Source of the DNA: Eucommia ulmoides
Lineage: Eukaryota > Streptophyta > Magnoliopsida > Garryales > Eucommiaceae
Reading direction: 5' to 3'
Assembly: GCA_016647705.1 (NCBI GenBank)
Contig: CM028335.1
Location: 41,206,526-41,270,525 of the forward strand
DNA: 64,000 nt
The stretch's first letter is position 1, and each line of letters starts with the position of its first letter. The notes beneath the pieces are model-generated. The model worked only from the letters and a program-made list of their open reading frames with translations, did not search any database and was not told the origin of the DNA. Below, piece after piece: positions 34,290 through 45,742 of the stretch. The position numbers and the translations under genes are program-made.

Positions 34290-35986
34290 TGGTGGCCGTT
34301 AAATAAAGCGTTGCCACTTTCATCGCAAACGTACGGATCAAGTTTTAGTATAGTGGACCTTTCGGTCGGGTATCGTGTCCACAGGGATTGGTGTTGTTAC
34401 TATCGAGTATCGCGATTATCATAACCTAATTTTATCTAGGCACTAAAAATGGAATTTAATTAATTACTAATACTAAACTAAAATACTAATTAAATTAACT
34501 ATACAATAAATACTAATTTGAGATTGTTCAGGGGAGTAGATTACCTAGGGATTAACTTTATTTACTTAAATACGGTTGATTTCTTTTTAGTTAACATTAA
34601 CGGCGTTCGGCGTATCCGACAATCTCGGTTCGTAAACTCCCTCGCCACCTCTTCCGAGTGTAAGACGGGAGAATACGTAACTTCGTGCCAATGCCGAAGT
34701 GCCCCCCCCCCCTCAATGTCTTAATGACTCTAGGTCACGTGAGTCTTACCCCAACGTCATCAATTGCACACTTTCTAACACCCTCCCCGGGTCGTTAGAT
34801 TGTCGTGTCGTGTTAACCCTAGTCCGAATCCGGGGTTACCTCTCCTGAGTGTCAAACCCCGTATTCTCAATATATCTAAACTAGTATATAATTATAGAAA
34901 ACACGGAAACACAATCGAAATTATAAGAAACAACCATAAATGAAACAAAAATTCAACCAAAACTACATTTTCATAAATAATACATTAATTCCTATTATAA
35001 TCCATGTTTAACTCATGACCCTAACCATTTATACAATGTAAAACGAGCTAAACATGCTCAACAATTACCAAAATGAAGAAAACAAATAGAGAAAACAAGC
35101 AACTTAGCCGATATCCAAAGATTTGCCGCTAGAAACGTCGACCGATCGCTTCCCTCTTCATCCTCCACCTCGGGTTGAGAGCTCTCCCTCAAAAATCCCT
35201 AATCCTACTCCTAAAATATGGCCTAAGTCCTTAAGGGTTGAAGAGCGGGAAGAGAGGAGGAGAGAAGGAAAAATAATATCCCAAAAGATTTCAAAATATC
35301 TAATAAATAGCAAGGGTGTGCTGCAGGATTTTCACCTAGACGAAGTTAAGTCGGTTAACTTTCTACCAAAAATTCGCCTAGGTGCAGAAAAATTCGCCTA
35401 GGCGAAGTTACTGCAGGTTTGAAATTTTGTTTTGGCTGTAACTTCTTCATCCGAATTCCGATTTAGGTAATTCAAAAACCTATGGAAAGCTAAGAAAAAT
35501 ATATACAACTTCCATGTTTTGAGTATTTCAAAAATCGGATTACATCATAGTCCAAAATAGCCTTGAAGTTACAGCACCTGTACCGGCTTTGCAGGTTTGG
35601 TGACCGCCTAGGCGAAGAAGTAGGAGGTGGACTTGGAAATGTTTCTACTGGGGTTTCCACCTAGGCGGAGGAATTTCCTGCCTAGGCAGTGGGTTGTTAG
35701 TAGCCTTTTGTCATTCTCAGCATCTTCACAGCCTAGGCGGAGGTCTGGACGCCTAGGCGGTGGGCTTCCTTCATATTTTTGCCTCCTTGCTTGTTCATCC
35801 ACAGTAACTTCGACTCGCCTTCAGTTCGCTCTCATCATTTTCGCTCTAGTTTCCTATCTTTTCGCTTCACACGCCTGATTTATACAAAAAGTATAAAAAT
35901 ATATTAAAACATATAAAAATAACTATAAACGTACTCGAAAACTAACAAATTCAGATTGGAAATACATAGGTAATTTACACCTATCA
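34290..35986 (-). mobile_element. Element C LTR (5' LTR, minus orientation)
   Basis: In plus coordinates it runs TGGTGGCCG to CCTATCA, followed by the ACAAG target copy. The block 34,610-34,870 is similar to the B and D LTRs. Palindromic boxes such as GCCTAGGCGG recur between 35,330 and 35,770. Runs of C at 34,702 vary against the other copies. Short frames inside (for example 35,608-35,802) are built of the palindromic repeats and are not genes. Confidence 0.8.
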
Positions 35987-36547
35987 ACAAGGAACCTAGG
36001 GGAGTTCCTAAGAAGCCGATTACCGAGCAATCGGTTCACGAGTTCCTTAAAACAACAAAGAACACCTAGTACCTGATTGTCGAACAACTAAGCAAAGCAC
36101 TTGCACAAATCTCGATATTGTCCTTGCCAATGGCTTTAGAAATCCACCGTGATGCACTATTGAAAGTGCTTAAGCAAACACAAGTTCCAAGCTTGATATC
36201 GCAAGACCACTTTGCTAACATAGTGGAAAACATTCTTAGCACCAACCTTGCCACCTTCACTGATATGAGATACTTGCTGATAGGAGTGGGCGCATCATGC
36301 CGTTGAACATATCAATACAATACAAGGACTACATCCTATCTCAATTCCTTGAGTTGTGGACAATGGATCAGCATTGAACTTATGCCCTCTAAGTACTCTC
36401 AAGAAAGCGAGTATTGAAGAAAGCTACGTCAAAGCATCATCTATCACCATTCAAGCCTTCAACAGTGAAAAAGGAGAGCCTAAGGGAGAAATAACCTTAC
36501 CAATCACTATATGTCTGGTACCAATCCAGATAGACCTGCATGTGCTC
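35987..36547 (+). pseudogene. Tat-like element H, protease region, part 2
   Basis: The frame resumes with KEPRGVPKKPITEQSVHEFL, a stop, then VEQLSKALAQISILSLPMAL and HRDALLKVLKQ, typical of the segment before the aspartic protease in Tat elements. The protease site appears as VDNGSALNLCPLSTL-like sequence (D-N-G where D-S/T-G is commoner), preceded by a shift near 36,305. It ends at LPITICLVPIQIDLHVL, where element F is inserted, and continues at 39,479. Several stops make it dead. Confidence 0.75.
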
Positions 36548-38468
36548 TATAACGACCCGATTTCCCAAGACCATCACGCGGTTTCTCCCAAAGAGAATTA
36601 ATACTAAACTTGAATAACAAATATTTTATTACTCATAAATTTGAGAAATTTTACAAACTATGTCAAGGATTATATTTATCCATTAACCGAATCAATTTTA
36701 CAACAATAACGATAAATACAGATATTACAAAATTTAATCCAAATCCAATTAAAATTTTAGGCACAACTCCATTTTCGCCAACCCTGAAATTAAAACTGTG
36801 AGATTGTAACCCAAAGCTCAGTAGAATTTCAATTTCTCTAATACGTGTATCTCATTAATACAATAAATAAACACATAGGCATGTAGCACACATAGTTTTC
36901 ATATAATCATAATTGTTTCATGAAAATTAACAATTATAATTCAACAAAAATAATACATAACTCACACAATAGAGAGATTAAATACATATATGAAAAGAGT
37001 TATAAATTCTACCTGAAATTCGAAATTGATAATAATTCGCGAAAGAAACTATTTTTTCTTCTTCTTAATTTTTCTTTTCTCCTTTTGTTCTTCGTCCCCT
37101 GAATCCCTTTTTTTTTCCTCATTTCCCATCCATATACTTATATATATATATATGTAAGATAAACTTGTGGCCAAATTTGTTTCTCCTTTTTTTTTCTTTT
37201 TCTTTTTCTTTTTCTCTTTAATTTTTAGCTATACACACATTGCTTAATTTACAAGATTTATTTGAAAATTACACTAACGCCCCCACAATTATAAAATAAT
37301 CCATATTAAACCTAATAATTACACTTATCTCCCTAAAAATTATCAAATACGTATTTATATACCATAAATTTTCATAGCATACAAAATAAACCCAAAACAT
37401 ATTAAACTTATGTAATATAATATTTTCAAAAATATAAATTTTTTTGTCATTACAATTTTCTGGGTATTACGTTTCTAAATATTTTCGCAGCGCACTCTAA
37501 TTTATAATAAAAATAGTGATAATAAATCCCAGTTTATTTTGTTTTTCATTTTTTTTTTAAAAACTCGCAAAAATATCACCACAGGTTTTTAATAGAAGTA
37601 AATAAACAATTGTTATTAATAAATGTAACAATCATTTAATCCTATAATTTAAATGGCAAAAATTGCTACCTAAACATTACAATTAATGATACTAAATTGT
37701 TCTAACACATGGATATGTATTAAAACGAGTTCAATACTCACGTATATGTATATAAAAATATTACAACTAGATATGAAAATTATGCAGACGACCTCGTGTC
37801 AAAATCAAGATAATGTTGAACCACACATATTCAGATTATATAAATAACACTAAAATTATTTCAATTATCAAGTGTTCCAATACTCACAACATTCATACCA
37901 CATTCCGACCTTATCTAACATTAATAGTGGACCAATCTCTACCTGAATTTCTTGACAAAATATTTTATTAGTGTATTGTCTTCATAATATAAAAACAATT
38001 TTATGAATCTTTTTTTTTTTTTTTTTATCAAAACTTATTTTCAACAAATATTATCACACTAAGAAATATCAAAATTCCACAAATATCATAAAACAATTGA
38101 ATTTAAATCAACAGATCAACTCACTTCTATATAATAAAATACCATATTTCCTTACTAGTCATAGAATCGTTTTACCTCACGATCAAGAGTTATCATATCA
38201 ACTACCTGCAGAACTTACCCTCCTGATAGTTCTTAACACAACATATTGATAATCAATTGCATATTCAACTTCTCCTGTCAAATCAACAACATATTTTTAT
38301 CATCTACAGGACTTGCTTTCCTGACAGGTCTAACAACATATTCATAATCAATTCTATATTTAACTCCACCACACTATATTGTTAATACCATATTCAACTC
38401 CACCATATTGATAGTCAGCAACACATTGTAAAAATATTATACCATACTGATAATCATCGTCAACAACA

Positions 38469-38506
<38 letters not shown>

Positions 38507-39145
38507 CAACTACCAACTACTTGTAGGACTCATCCTTTTGTCAGGTCACAACACAACGTCCTACAGAATATGTCCTCTTGTCAGGTCACAACACAACATC
38601 CCAAAGAGAATTAATACTAGACTTAAATAACAAATATTTTATTACTCATAAATTTGATAAATTTTACAATCTATGTAGAGGATTATATTTATCCATTATC
38701 CGAGTCAATTTTACAACAACAACGATAAATATAGATATTACAAAATTTAATCCAACTCCAATTAAAATTTCAGGCGCAGCTACATTTTCGTTAACCTTGA
38801 AATAAAAACTGTGGGATTATGAGCCAAAACTCAGTAGAATTTTAATCCCTCTAATACATATATCGCATCACTACAACAAATAAACACATAGGCATGTAGC
38901 ACACATAGTTTTCACATAATTATAATTATTTCATAAAAATTAACAATTACAATTTAACAACAATAATACATAACTCACACAATAGAAAGATTAAATACAT
39001 ATATTAAAAGAGTTAGAAATTCTACCTGAAATCCAAAATTGATAATAATTCACAAAAGAAACTATTTTTTCTTTTTCTTTACTTTTCTTTTCTCCTTTTG
39101 TTCTTCATCCCCTACATCCCTTTTTTTTATCATTTTCCATCCATA

Positions 39146-39179
<34 letters not shown>

Positions 39180-39478
39180 AGATAAACTTGTGGCCAAATT
39201 TGTTTCTCCTGTTTTTTTTTTTTCTTTAATTCTTAGCCATACACACATGACTTACTTTACAAGATTTGTTTGAAAATTTCAATAATACCTCATAATTATA
39301 AAATAATTCAAATTAAGTCTAATAATTATACTTATCTCCCCAAAAATTATCAAATGCATATTTATATACCATAAATTTTCATTGCATATAAAATAAACCC
39401 AAAATATATTAAACTGATATAAAATAATATTTTCAAAAATTTAAATTTTTGGAGAATTATAATTTTCTGACTATTACA
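36548..39478 (-). mobile_element. Element F, A-like LTR insertion with an internal duplication
   Basis: It is flanked by TGCTC (36,543-36,547 and 39,479-39,483), and the H reading frame rejoins exactly without it. On minus it starts TGTAATAGTC and ends GGGTCGTTATA (a decayed form of GGGTCGTGACA). The middle (37,900-38,350) matches the A-family LTR blocks, including 'ttcatctacaggacttgc'-type minisatellite remnants. About 0.88 kb is present twice in direct orientation (36,585-37,461 and 38,597-39,478). A (TA)n run at 38,467-38,506 and a (GT)n run at about 39,145-39,172 are inside. No coding sequence is present. Confidence 0.8.
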
Positions 39479-39960
39479 TGCTCGATATACCAGCAGCCTA
39501 CAACCTACTTCCTGGTCGACCCTAGACACACTCAGCACACCTGTACCCTCATTGTTACATCAAAAGCTGAAGTTTACATTTAAAGACAACATCATAACCG
39601 TCCATGCCAAAGATGACCATGCCATGTACAGAACCGCAGTAGCTCTCGTTGTTCCGGCAGAAGCAAGTAGCCTATTTTCAAGCCTTTGATAGTGTTAATG
39701 CTACGATTGTTCGAAGAAAAAAAAAAACCTTCGTCGATACCCAGATTGTCAGTCATCGCAACTATGCTGGCTAGCCACCTATACATCATGGGTTTTAACC
39801 CAAAAAATGCCTCCAATTGAATGAGATTGGAATACAAGTACTGCCCAAGGTCATAGGAAAGATAAATACCTTTAGATTAAAGTATGCACTAAAAGAAAAT
39901 GGGAAGTATGGTCATCAAGAGGGACCTAGGAAAATCCCTCATATCAAGACCACGTTCCCA
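39479..39960 (+). pseudogene. Tat-like element H, post-protease region, part 3
   Basis: The frame continues as DIPAAYNLLPGRP, then a region corresponding to the histidine/serine-rich stretch before RT, and AFDSVNATIV followed by HLYIMGFNPKNASN, resembling the glycine-patch-like 'Y.PG.GLG' region of Tat elements. Many stops and an A-run (39,718) break it. Beyond about 39,960 the sequence changes to family A protease. RT, RNase H and integrase of H are not in the window. Confidence 0.65.
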
Positions 39961-39974
39961 TTCACCACAAGTTT

Positions 39975-41235
39975 AGTTTAGTCAAATTTTGGTGTAATAC
40001 TGGGTATGGATTTGATATCCAGCTATCATGCCACAATCGATTATTTTAAAAAGGAAGTTACTTTTCGAGTCTCAGGTGAGTCAGAGTTTGTATTGTTGAG
40101 GGACAGAATTATTACCCCTGTCAGTTTGATTTCTGTTCTAGAGACTAGAAAATTATTAAAGAAGGGATATCATGGATATCTTGCATATGTGATTGACACC
40201 AGTCAAGGTATTTTCCAAAATAGATCTTTGATCAGGATATCATTAGTTGAAAGTCAGAGATAGTGATGTGTTGAAGACGACATTCCGTACGAGGTTTGGA
40301 CATAATGAATTCCTAGTGATGCCATTTGGGTTGACAAATTCCTCTACTGCAGTTATGGATCTGATGAATTGGATTTTCTAGCCTTATCTATATCAATTTA
40401 TTATCATGTTCATTGAAGATATATTGATTTACTCCCAAAAATAAAGAAGAGCATACAGAGCACCTCAAAATTATGCTACAGATTTTGAGAAAAAACAATT
40501 GTATGCAAAATTCAATAAATATGAGTTTTTACTAGATAGAGTTGTATTCTTGGAACATGTTATCTCAAGTGATGGTATTCAAGTTGACCCAAAGAAAGTC
40601 GAAGTCATTGTTCAGTAGGAAGCCAAAAAGTATAACAGAAGTTCGAAGCCTCCTGGAATTGGCGGGTTACTATTGCCGATTTGTACATGGATTCTTTGTT
40701 ATAGCTACCCCATTAACCCATTTGACCCTCAAGGAAATTAAATTTGAGTGGACTAATAAATATGAATAGAGTTTCCAGGAGCTGAAAATTAGACTAATAT
40801 CAGCGTCAATCCTTTCTCTCCCGATAGAAGATGGTGGCTTCGTGATTTACAGTGACGCTTCACACCAAGGGCTAGGTTGTGTACTGATGCAACATGTCCA
40901 CGTGATTGCATATGCCTCTCAGCAATTAAAAAATCATAAGGGTAACTACTTGACGCATGATTTGGAGTCGGCGGCGATTGTATTTGCCATAAAGCTCTAG
41001 AGACATTTTCTGTATGACGAGCATGCGAGATATACACTGACCACCAGAGTTTAAAATCTTTGTTTGCTCATAAGGAACTAAATCTGAGATAGAGGTGTTG
41101 GATGGAGTTGATCAAGGATTATGATTGTACTATCCATTATCACCCTAGAAAGGCCAATGTTGTAGCAAATGTATTGAGTCAGAAGTCGACAGGTTTGGTT
41201 GCGCACCTTTGAGTTGTTCATACTAACCTATATGC
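39975..41235 (+). pseudogene. Family-A protease/RT/RNase H, internally deleted
   Basis: Protease end (VILGMDLISSYHATIDYFKKEV) and LKKGYHGYLAYVIDTSQG are followed directly, at about 40,210, by VFSKIDL of the RT palm. The fingers region of about 150 residues present at 6,190-6,540 has been deleted. The RT active site reads MFIEDIL, with the second catalytic Asp as Glu. RT connection (RSLLELAGYYCRFV) and RNase H ([16 protein letters not shown]) follow, then NYHP-like YHPRKANVVANVLSQ near 41,150. At least six stops or shifts are visible. This is the same family as 6,170-7,589. Confidence 0.85.
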
Positions 41236-42659
41236 CGAGTTGAGATCTCTGCGAGTCCTGTTGGCAATTGGTCAGACGACATCATTGCTTATGACTTTGA
41301 CCTTGAGATCGACATTAATCGACCATATTATAAAAGCGCAGAAGTCGGATATCCAATTGGGAAAGATCAAAGGTGAAGTGAAAATGGTCAGAGAACCAAC
41401 TATTGCATCAAAAATAATGATGAAGCCTTGATATTTAAGAATAGACTATGTGTGCCTAATTCTGTTGATTTGAAAAAAGATATCTTGGAGGAAGCGCATA
41501 ACTCAGCATATGTAATGCATTCAAGCAATACCAAAATATATCGGGATTTGTGAGAACACTATTGGTGGAATGGAATGAAACAATACAGAATTTATTGCCA
41601 GGTGTCTTATCTGTTAGCAAGTCAAGATTGAGCACTAGCATCCAAGTGAATTACTACAACCTTTGCCTATCCCAGAATAGAAGTGAGAGCATATCACGAT
41701 GAATTTTATTTCGGGATTGTCCCATACTCAAAAGGGGCATAATTCTATTTGGGTAATTATTGATAGACTTACCAAGTTTGCTAATTTTCTAGTCGTAAAA
41801 ACAACTTACTCCATGGACAAATATGCAAAATTGTATATTAATGAGATTGTCAGATTGTATGGTGCACCGATTTTCATAGTGTCGGATAGAGATCCAAGCT
41901 TTACATTGAAATTCTAGTCAAATTTACAAAAATGAGGACATGTTGAGAGGTTGCATTTTAGAATTTCCGGGTAGATAAGATGATCATTTCACGTTGATGG
42001 AGTTTGCCGATAACAATAACTACCATTCAGTAATTGAAATGGCACCATATGAAGCCTTGTATGGCAGAAGATACAAAACTCCAGTCTGTTGGACTAAAGT
42101 TGGAGAACAAAAATTGTTGATGCCTGACATAGCTCAGATGACGATGGAAAATGTGAAAGTGATTCAAGAAAAACTGAAGATTGCTCAAAGTCGGCAAAAA
42201 AATTATGCTGACAAACATAAATGGGAGTTGGAATTTAAAGTGGGTGATTACGTGTTTTTACGTATATCTCCATGGAAAGGCATCATAAGATTTGTGAAAA
42301 ATAGAAAGTTAAGTCCGAGGTACTTCGGACAATACGAGATTCTAGGAAGGGTTGGTATCACGGCCTACCGACTAACCCTATTGCCAGAATTATCTAGATT
42401 GCACGATATTTTTCACGTTTCGATGCTCAGAAAATATGTGCTAGATCCTTCACATGTGTTAACTTCTCAGCCAATCAAATTAAATGAAGACTTGTCATAT
42501 ATTCAGGAGTTAGTACAGATTCTAAAATGTAAAGATCAAGTATTGCGGACGAAAACGACGTTGTTAGTGAATGTACTATGGTGCAATCACTTCGTGGAAG
42601 ATGCGACGTGGGAACGAGAAGAAAAAATAAGGAATAAATATCTGTATTTATTCGTTTAA
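41236..42659 (+). pseudogene. Family-A integrase with catalytic Glu segment deleted
   Basis: After a linker, zinc-domain sequence appears with stops (NSAYVMHSSNTKIYRDL), then the core with the first Asp region (MNFISGLSHTQKGHNSIWV, where D is replaced by N) and the second Asp (FIVSDRDPSFTLKF). The segment that should carry Glu (GQSERT at 4,450) is missing: the sequence jumps at about 41,930 to the DMLRGCILEF counterpart. From 41,994 one long frame encodes the C-terminus through DYVFLRISPWKGIIRFVK, LSPRYFGQYEILGRVG, DIFHVSMLRKYV and the chromodomain-like tail with EDATWEREE, ending at 42,659. This region is the best preserved copy of that domain here. Confidence 0.88.
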
Positions 42660-42690
42660 GGTAATTAAAATTTTGGGACGAAATTTCTTT

Positions 42691-42703
42691 CAGGGGGAAA
42701 GAT
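42691..42703 (+). other. Polypurine tract of the plus-strand A element
   Basis: CAGGGGGAAAGAT lies immediately before TGTAAAGCC, the LTR start, 31 bp after the integrase stop. Confidence 0.8.
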
Positions 42704-44596
42704 TGTAAAGCCTAATTTTTGCGCATGCATATTTCTAGTTGCATTTTAAAACATTTAGAAAAATAGTAAGGTCATTAGAGTATTTAAAAGTTTGACTTTA
42801 AAAACTTTAGGGGTTAATATGTTAATTTTAATTTTAACTTTTAAAAGTTTATGGATTATTAAGTTATTTAAAATATAATTTTAAAAGTTTTGAGATATAA
42901 TTAATATTTTTTTTATTTTAAGATGGATAATTAGTGTAAATAAATAAATTAAAAATATATATACAATAAAAAAAAGGGGGGGTTGAAATTGTCGCCTTCT
43001 CAAAGAAGGTAAGAACCCATGCCATATATATATTGTAAGCGTCATGCATTGACAAGTGGAACCAAAAAAAAATTGAGTTAGAAAAGGGAATGGCGGTTAA
43101 GACTCAATAACTTTTATATATATATATATTATCACGTTTAATTTATGAAACTATTTATATAGGTATATATACATGTATATTTATATGCCAAAAATATATA
43201 TATACGTGGGTTCGAGAAATATAGTGGATATAGATATATCTAATTTGGAAAGAATACAATTTAAAATAAAAATTATAAATTTTATTAAAATAATAATTCT
43301 AGTATTACATTGACTAATAATATTTTTGACAGTCAATTAATATTTTTATGTAGATTAAATTATTAACAAGAATTTTTTTATAATCGTTGCTATGATAATT
43401 TTTATACAGTTAATATTAACTTAAGAAATTAGGCGTTTAATAATTTCGTATAATAAAAAAAAATTGGGAATGGAAAAAAATTGTATTTTAGTGTCACACA
43501 TTGCATATTAGATTTATTTAAATAAATTCTTAGTTTAGGCCATATCGTTGTTAGATTCACAGGCGACGCCGACAACGTCCACGTTAAAATTGATGGTTTT
43601 ATAACTTTAGATGGATCAAGTAAAAAGTTGATTGTGAAAAAATGGATTTGATTATTATACCTATAGTAGTGTGATCCCGACAAGAGGGTATGCCTTGTGA
43701 GATATTGTTAGTCCTAACAGGAGGGCATGTCCTGTAGGATATTTGTGTTGTGACCTGACAGAAAGGCAAGTCCTGCAGGTGGTTGTTGTTGTTATTGTTG
43801 TTGTTGCTGTTGTTGTTGTTGAGGTTGTTGTTGTCGTTGACTATTAATATGGTAGAGTCGAATATGGTATTGATTATCAGTATGGTGAAGTTGAATATGG
43901 TATTGACAATATAATGTGGTAGAGTTGAATATGTTGATGATATAGTGATTTATACTAAGTATCGACTCCTACCATTGGAGTTATTAAATAGCCTTAACAC
44001 TGATAGTAACCTTAGATTGCACAGTTGTACAGGTTAAGGTACCGTCATAACTGCCGATCATAAAGAGAAGATCCTATGACTAATAGGGAAATATGTGTGC
44101 GGTATTTCATCATATATCAAAATAATCTGATTGGTTAATTTAAATGCATTTATTCTATTGTGATGATAGTTGTGGAGTTTTATTTCGACTTAGTGTACGG
44201 TTATCTTTATATTATGTTTTGAAAAGTGTTTTTTGATAATTATGCTTGATCCATAAATTGTTTTTATATTATGAAGACAATATACCGATAAAATATTTGG
44301 TCTCAGATACATCAACTAGAGACGGGCCCACTACTGTACTAGGTAGAGTTAGATGGTAGTGTCGTTTTTGAGAATTGTCAAGACTAGTGTGAATCATGAA
44401 AGGTTCAGTTTCTTTTTGTAGTTTCATTGTAGATATTTGGGACATATGTATTTCTGAATTTTGAAGTTGGTAAATATTTTTTGAAAAAAAAAAATCTGTA
44501 TCAGTACATATTTATATATTTGTTGGTTGGTAGGGTAATATCAAGTCGACGTCATGCCTGGCCTTGAGCGTTGGGGGCCTAGGGTGGGGCGTGACA
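42704..44596 (+). mobile_element. Family-A 3' LTR, complete, plus orientation
   Basis: It begins TGTAAAGCCTAATTT and ends GGGGTGGGGCGTGACA, so both termini are present. Inside are the family's conserved blocks ('gttagattcacaggcgacgcc', 'ctaatagggaaat', 'gtggtagtgtcg...tttttgag'). A degenerate minisatellite (43,680-43,780) runs into a (TTG)n stretch at 43,781-43,840. Immediately after the terminal CA, family-E gag coding sequence begins, so this element was inserted into the E gag. No 5' LTR is present at its other end. Confidence 0.88.
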
Positions 44597-45742
44597 AGAA
44601 TGGTGAAAAACCTATCACGATATGGGAAGAGATGAAAGCTACTATGAGGAGACTATTCATTACAAGTCACTACAATAGAGACTTGTTCCAGAAATTGCAA
44701 AGTCTTACTCAAGGTTCAAAGAGTGTGAAAGATTACTACAAAGAGATGGATATAGCGATGATTCGAGTCAATATGGAAGAGGACCGAGAAGCAACTATGG
44801 CTAGGTTTCTAATTGGGCTAAATCGTGACATTACAAATGTGGTGGAGTTGCAGCATTATGTTGAGTTGAATGACAAGGTGCTTATGGTTATCAAAGTGGC
44901 GCAACAATTGAAGCGAAAAGGGTTCTACACAGGTTGGGCAGCAATCAGGTTCTTCTTCTTCTTAAAAATCGAATTGGAGCAAGAGGAATGAAAAGCCTAA
45001 TTTTTCAGCCCAAGGTTAAACCTTCCAAAATTCACAAAGTTAGAGGTACACCGAACCAAGGTAAAATTGATTCTCAACCTTCTAGAAATAGAGAAATTAA
45101 ATGCTTCAAGTGTTTGAGAATAGGTCATATTGCATCTCAATGTCTGAACACGAGAGTGATGATTATGAGGGATGATGGAGGTATTGAGACCAAAGATGAG
45201 AAGGATGATGATTCGATGCCACCTTTGGAGGATGCACATAATGTTGAATACTTGGTTGAAAGAGAGCTTTTGGTTGCAAGAAGAGCTATTAGTGCACAAG
45301 TCAAAGAAGATAAGACAATACAATTTGAGAATTTCTTTCATACTAGATGTCATGTCAATGATAAGGTATGTAGCATGATTATTGATGGGGGGAGTTGTAC
45401 TAATGTGGCTAACACTAGTTTGGTGGAGAAGTTGAATTGGTCAACTTTAAAACATCCTAGACCATACAAGTTACAATGGTTGAATAATTATGGAGAAATT
45501 AAAGTGAAGAAACAGGTGCATGTATCATTCTCGATTGGAAGTTACAAAGATGAGATCTTGTGTGATGTGGTGCTAATGCATGCAGGGTATATTCCTTCGG
45601 GAAGACCATGGCAATTTGATGTAGTGCTAATGTATGATGGTTATACCAATAGATATTCCTTTGTACTTAATAAGAAGCCAATTACTCTTGTACCATTAAT
45701 GCCAAGGAAAGTATATGATGATCAAGTGAGGTTAAAAAGATA
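44597..45742 (+). pseudogene. Family-E gag and protease
   Basis: It starts inside gag (ITIWEEMKATMRRLFITSHY), then KLQSLTQGSKSVKDYYKEMD, and the zinc knuckle CFKCLRIGHIASQC (CX2CX4HX4C) at about 45,100-45,145. A frameshift separates the capsid frame (44,554-44,991) from the knuckle/protease frame (44,934-45,743). The protease motif is MIIDGGSCTN, with DGG where retroviral proteases have D-T/S-G, a form seen in related plant elements. The frame then degrades after an apparent repeat (VVLMHAGY / VVLMYDGY). The 5' part of gag, the leader and the 5' LTR are missing because the A element precedes it. Confidence 0.85.

Larger units (their letters stand above)
26859..35986 (-). mobile_element. Element C, non-autonomous LTR element nested in H and hosting B
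   Basis: The insert is flanked by ACAAG on both sides (26,854-26,858 and 35,987-35,991). Its right end is an LTR with terminus CCTATCA. Its left end starts TGCCTTCAG, which is internal sequence, homologous to about 51,290 of element D rather than to an LTR end. The 3' LTR and roughly 0.8 kb of internal DNA are therefore missing. Without the nested B element it is about 2.8 kb. The internal sequence matches D (reverse orientation) over long stretches and has no credible reading frame. Confidence 0.75.

Noticed and set aside
35608..35878. Frames on both strands in the C LTR
   Set aside because: Both strands stay open because of CCTAGGCGG-type repeats; this is symmetry, not coding.
44554..44596. 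Start of the E gag frame at 44,554
   Set aside because: The first ~14 codons are LTR sequence of the inserted A element; the true gag remnant starts at 44,597.
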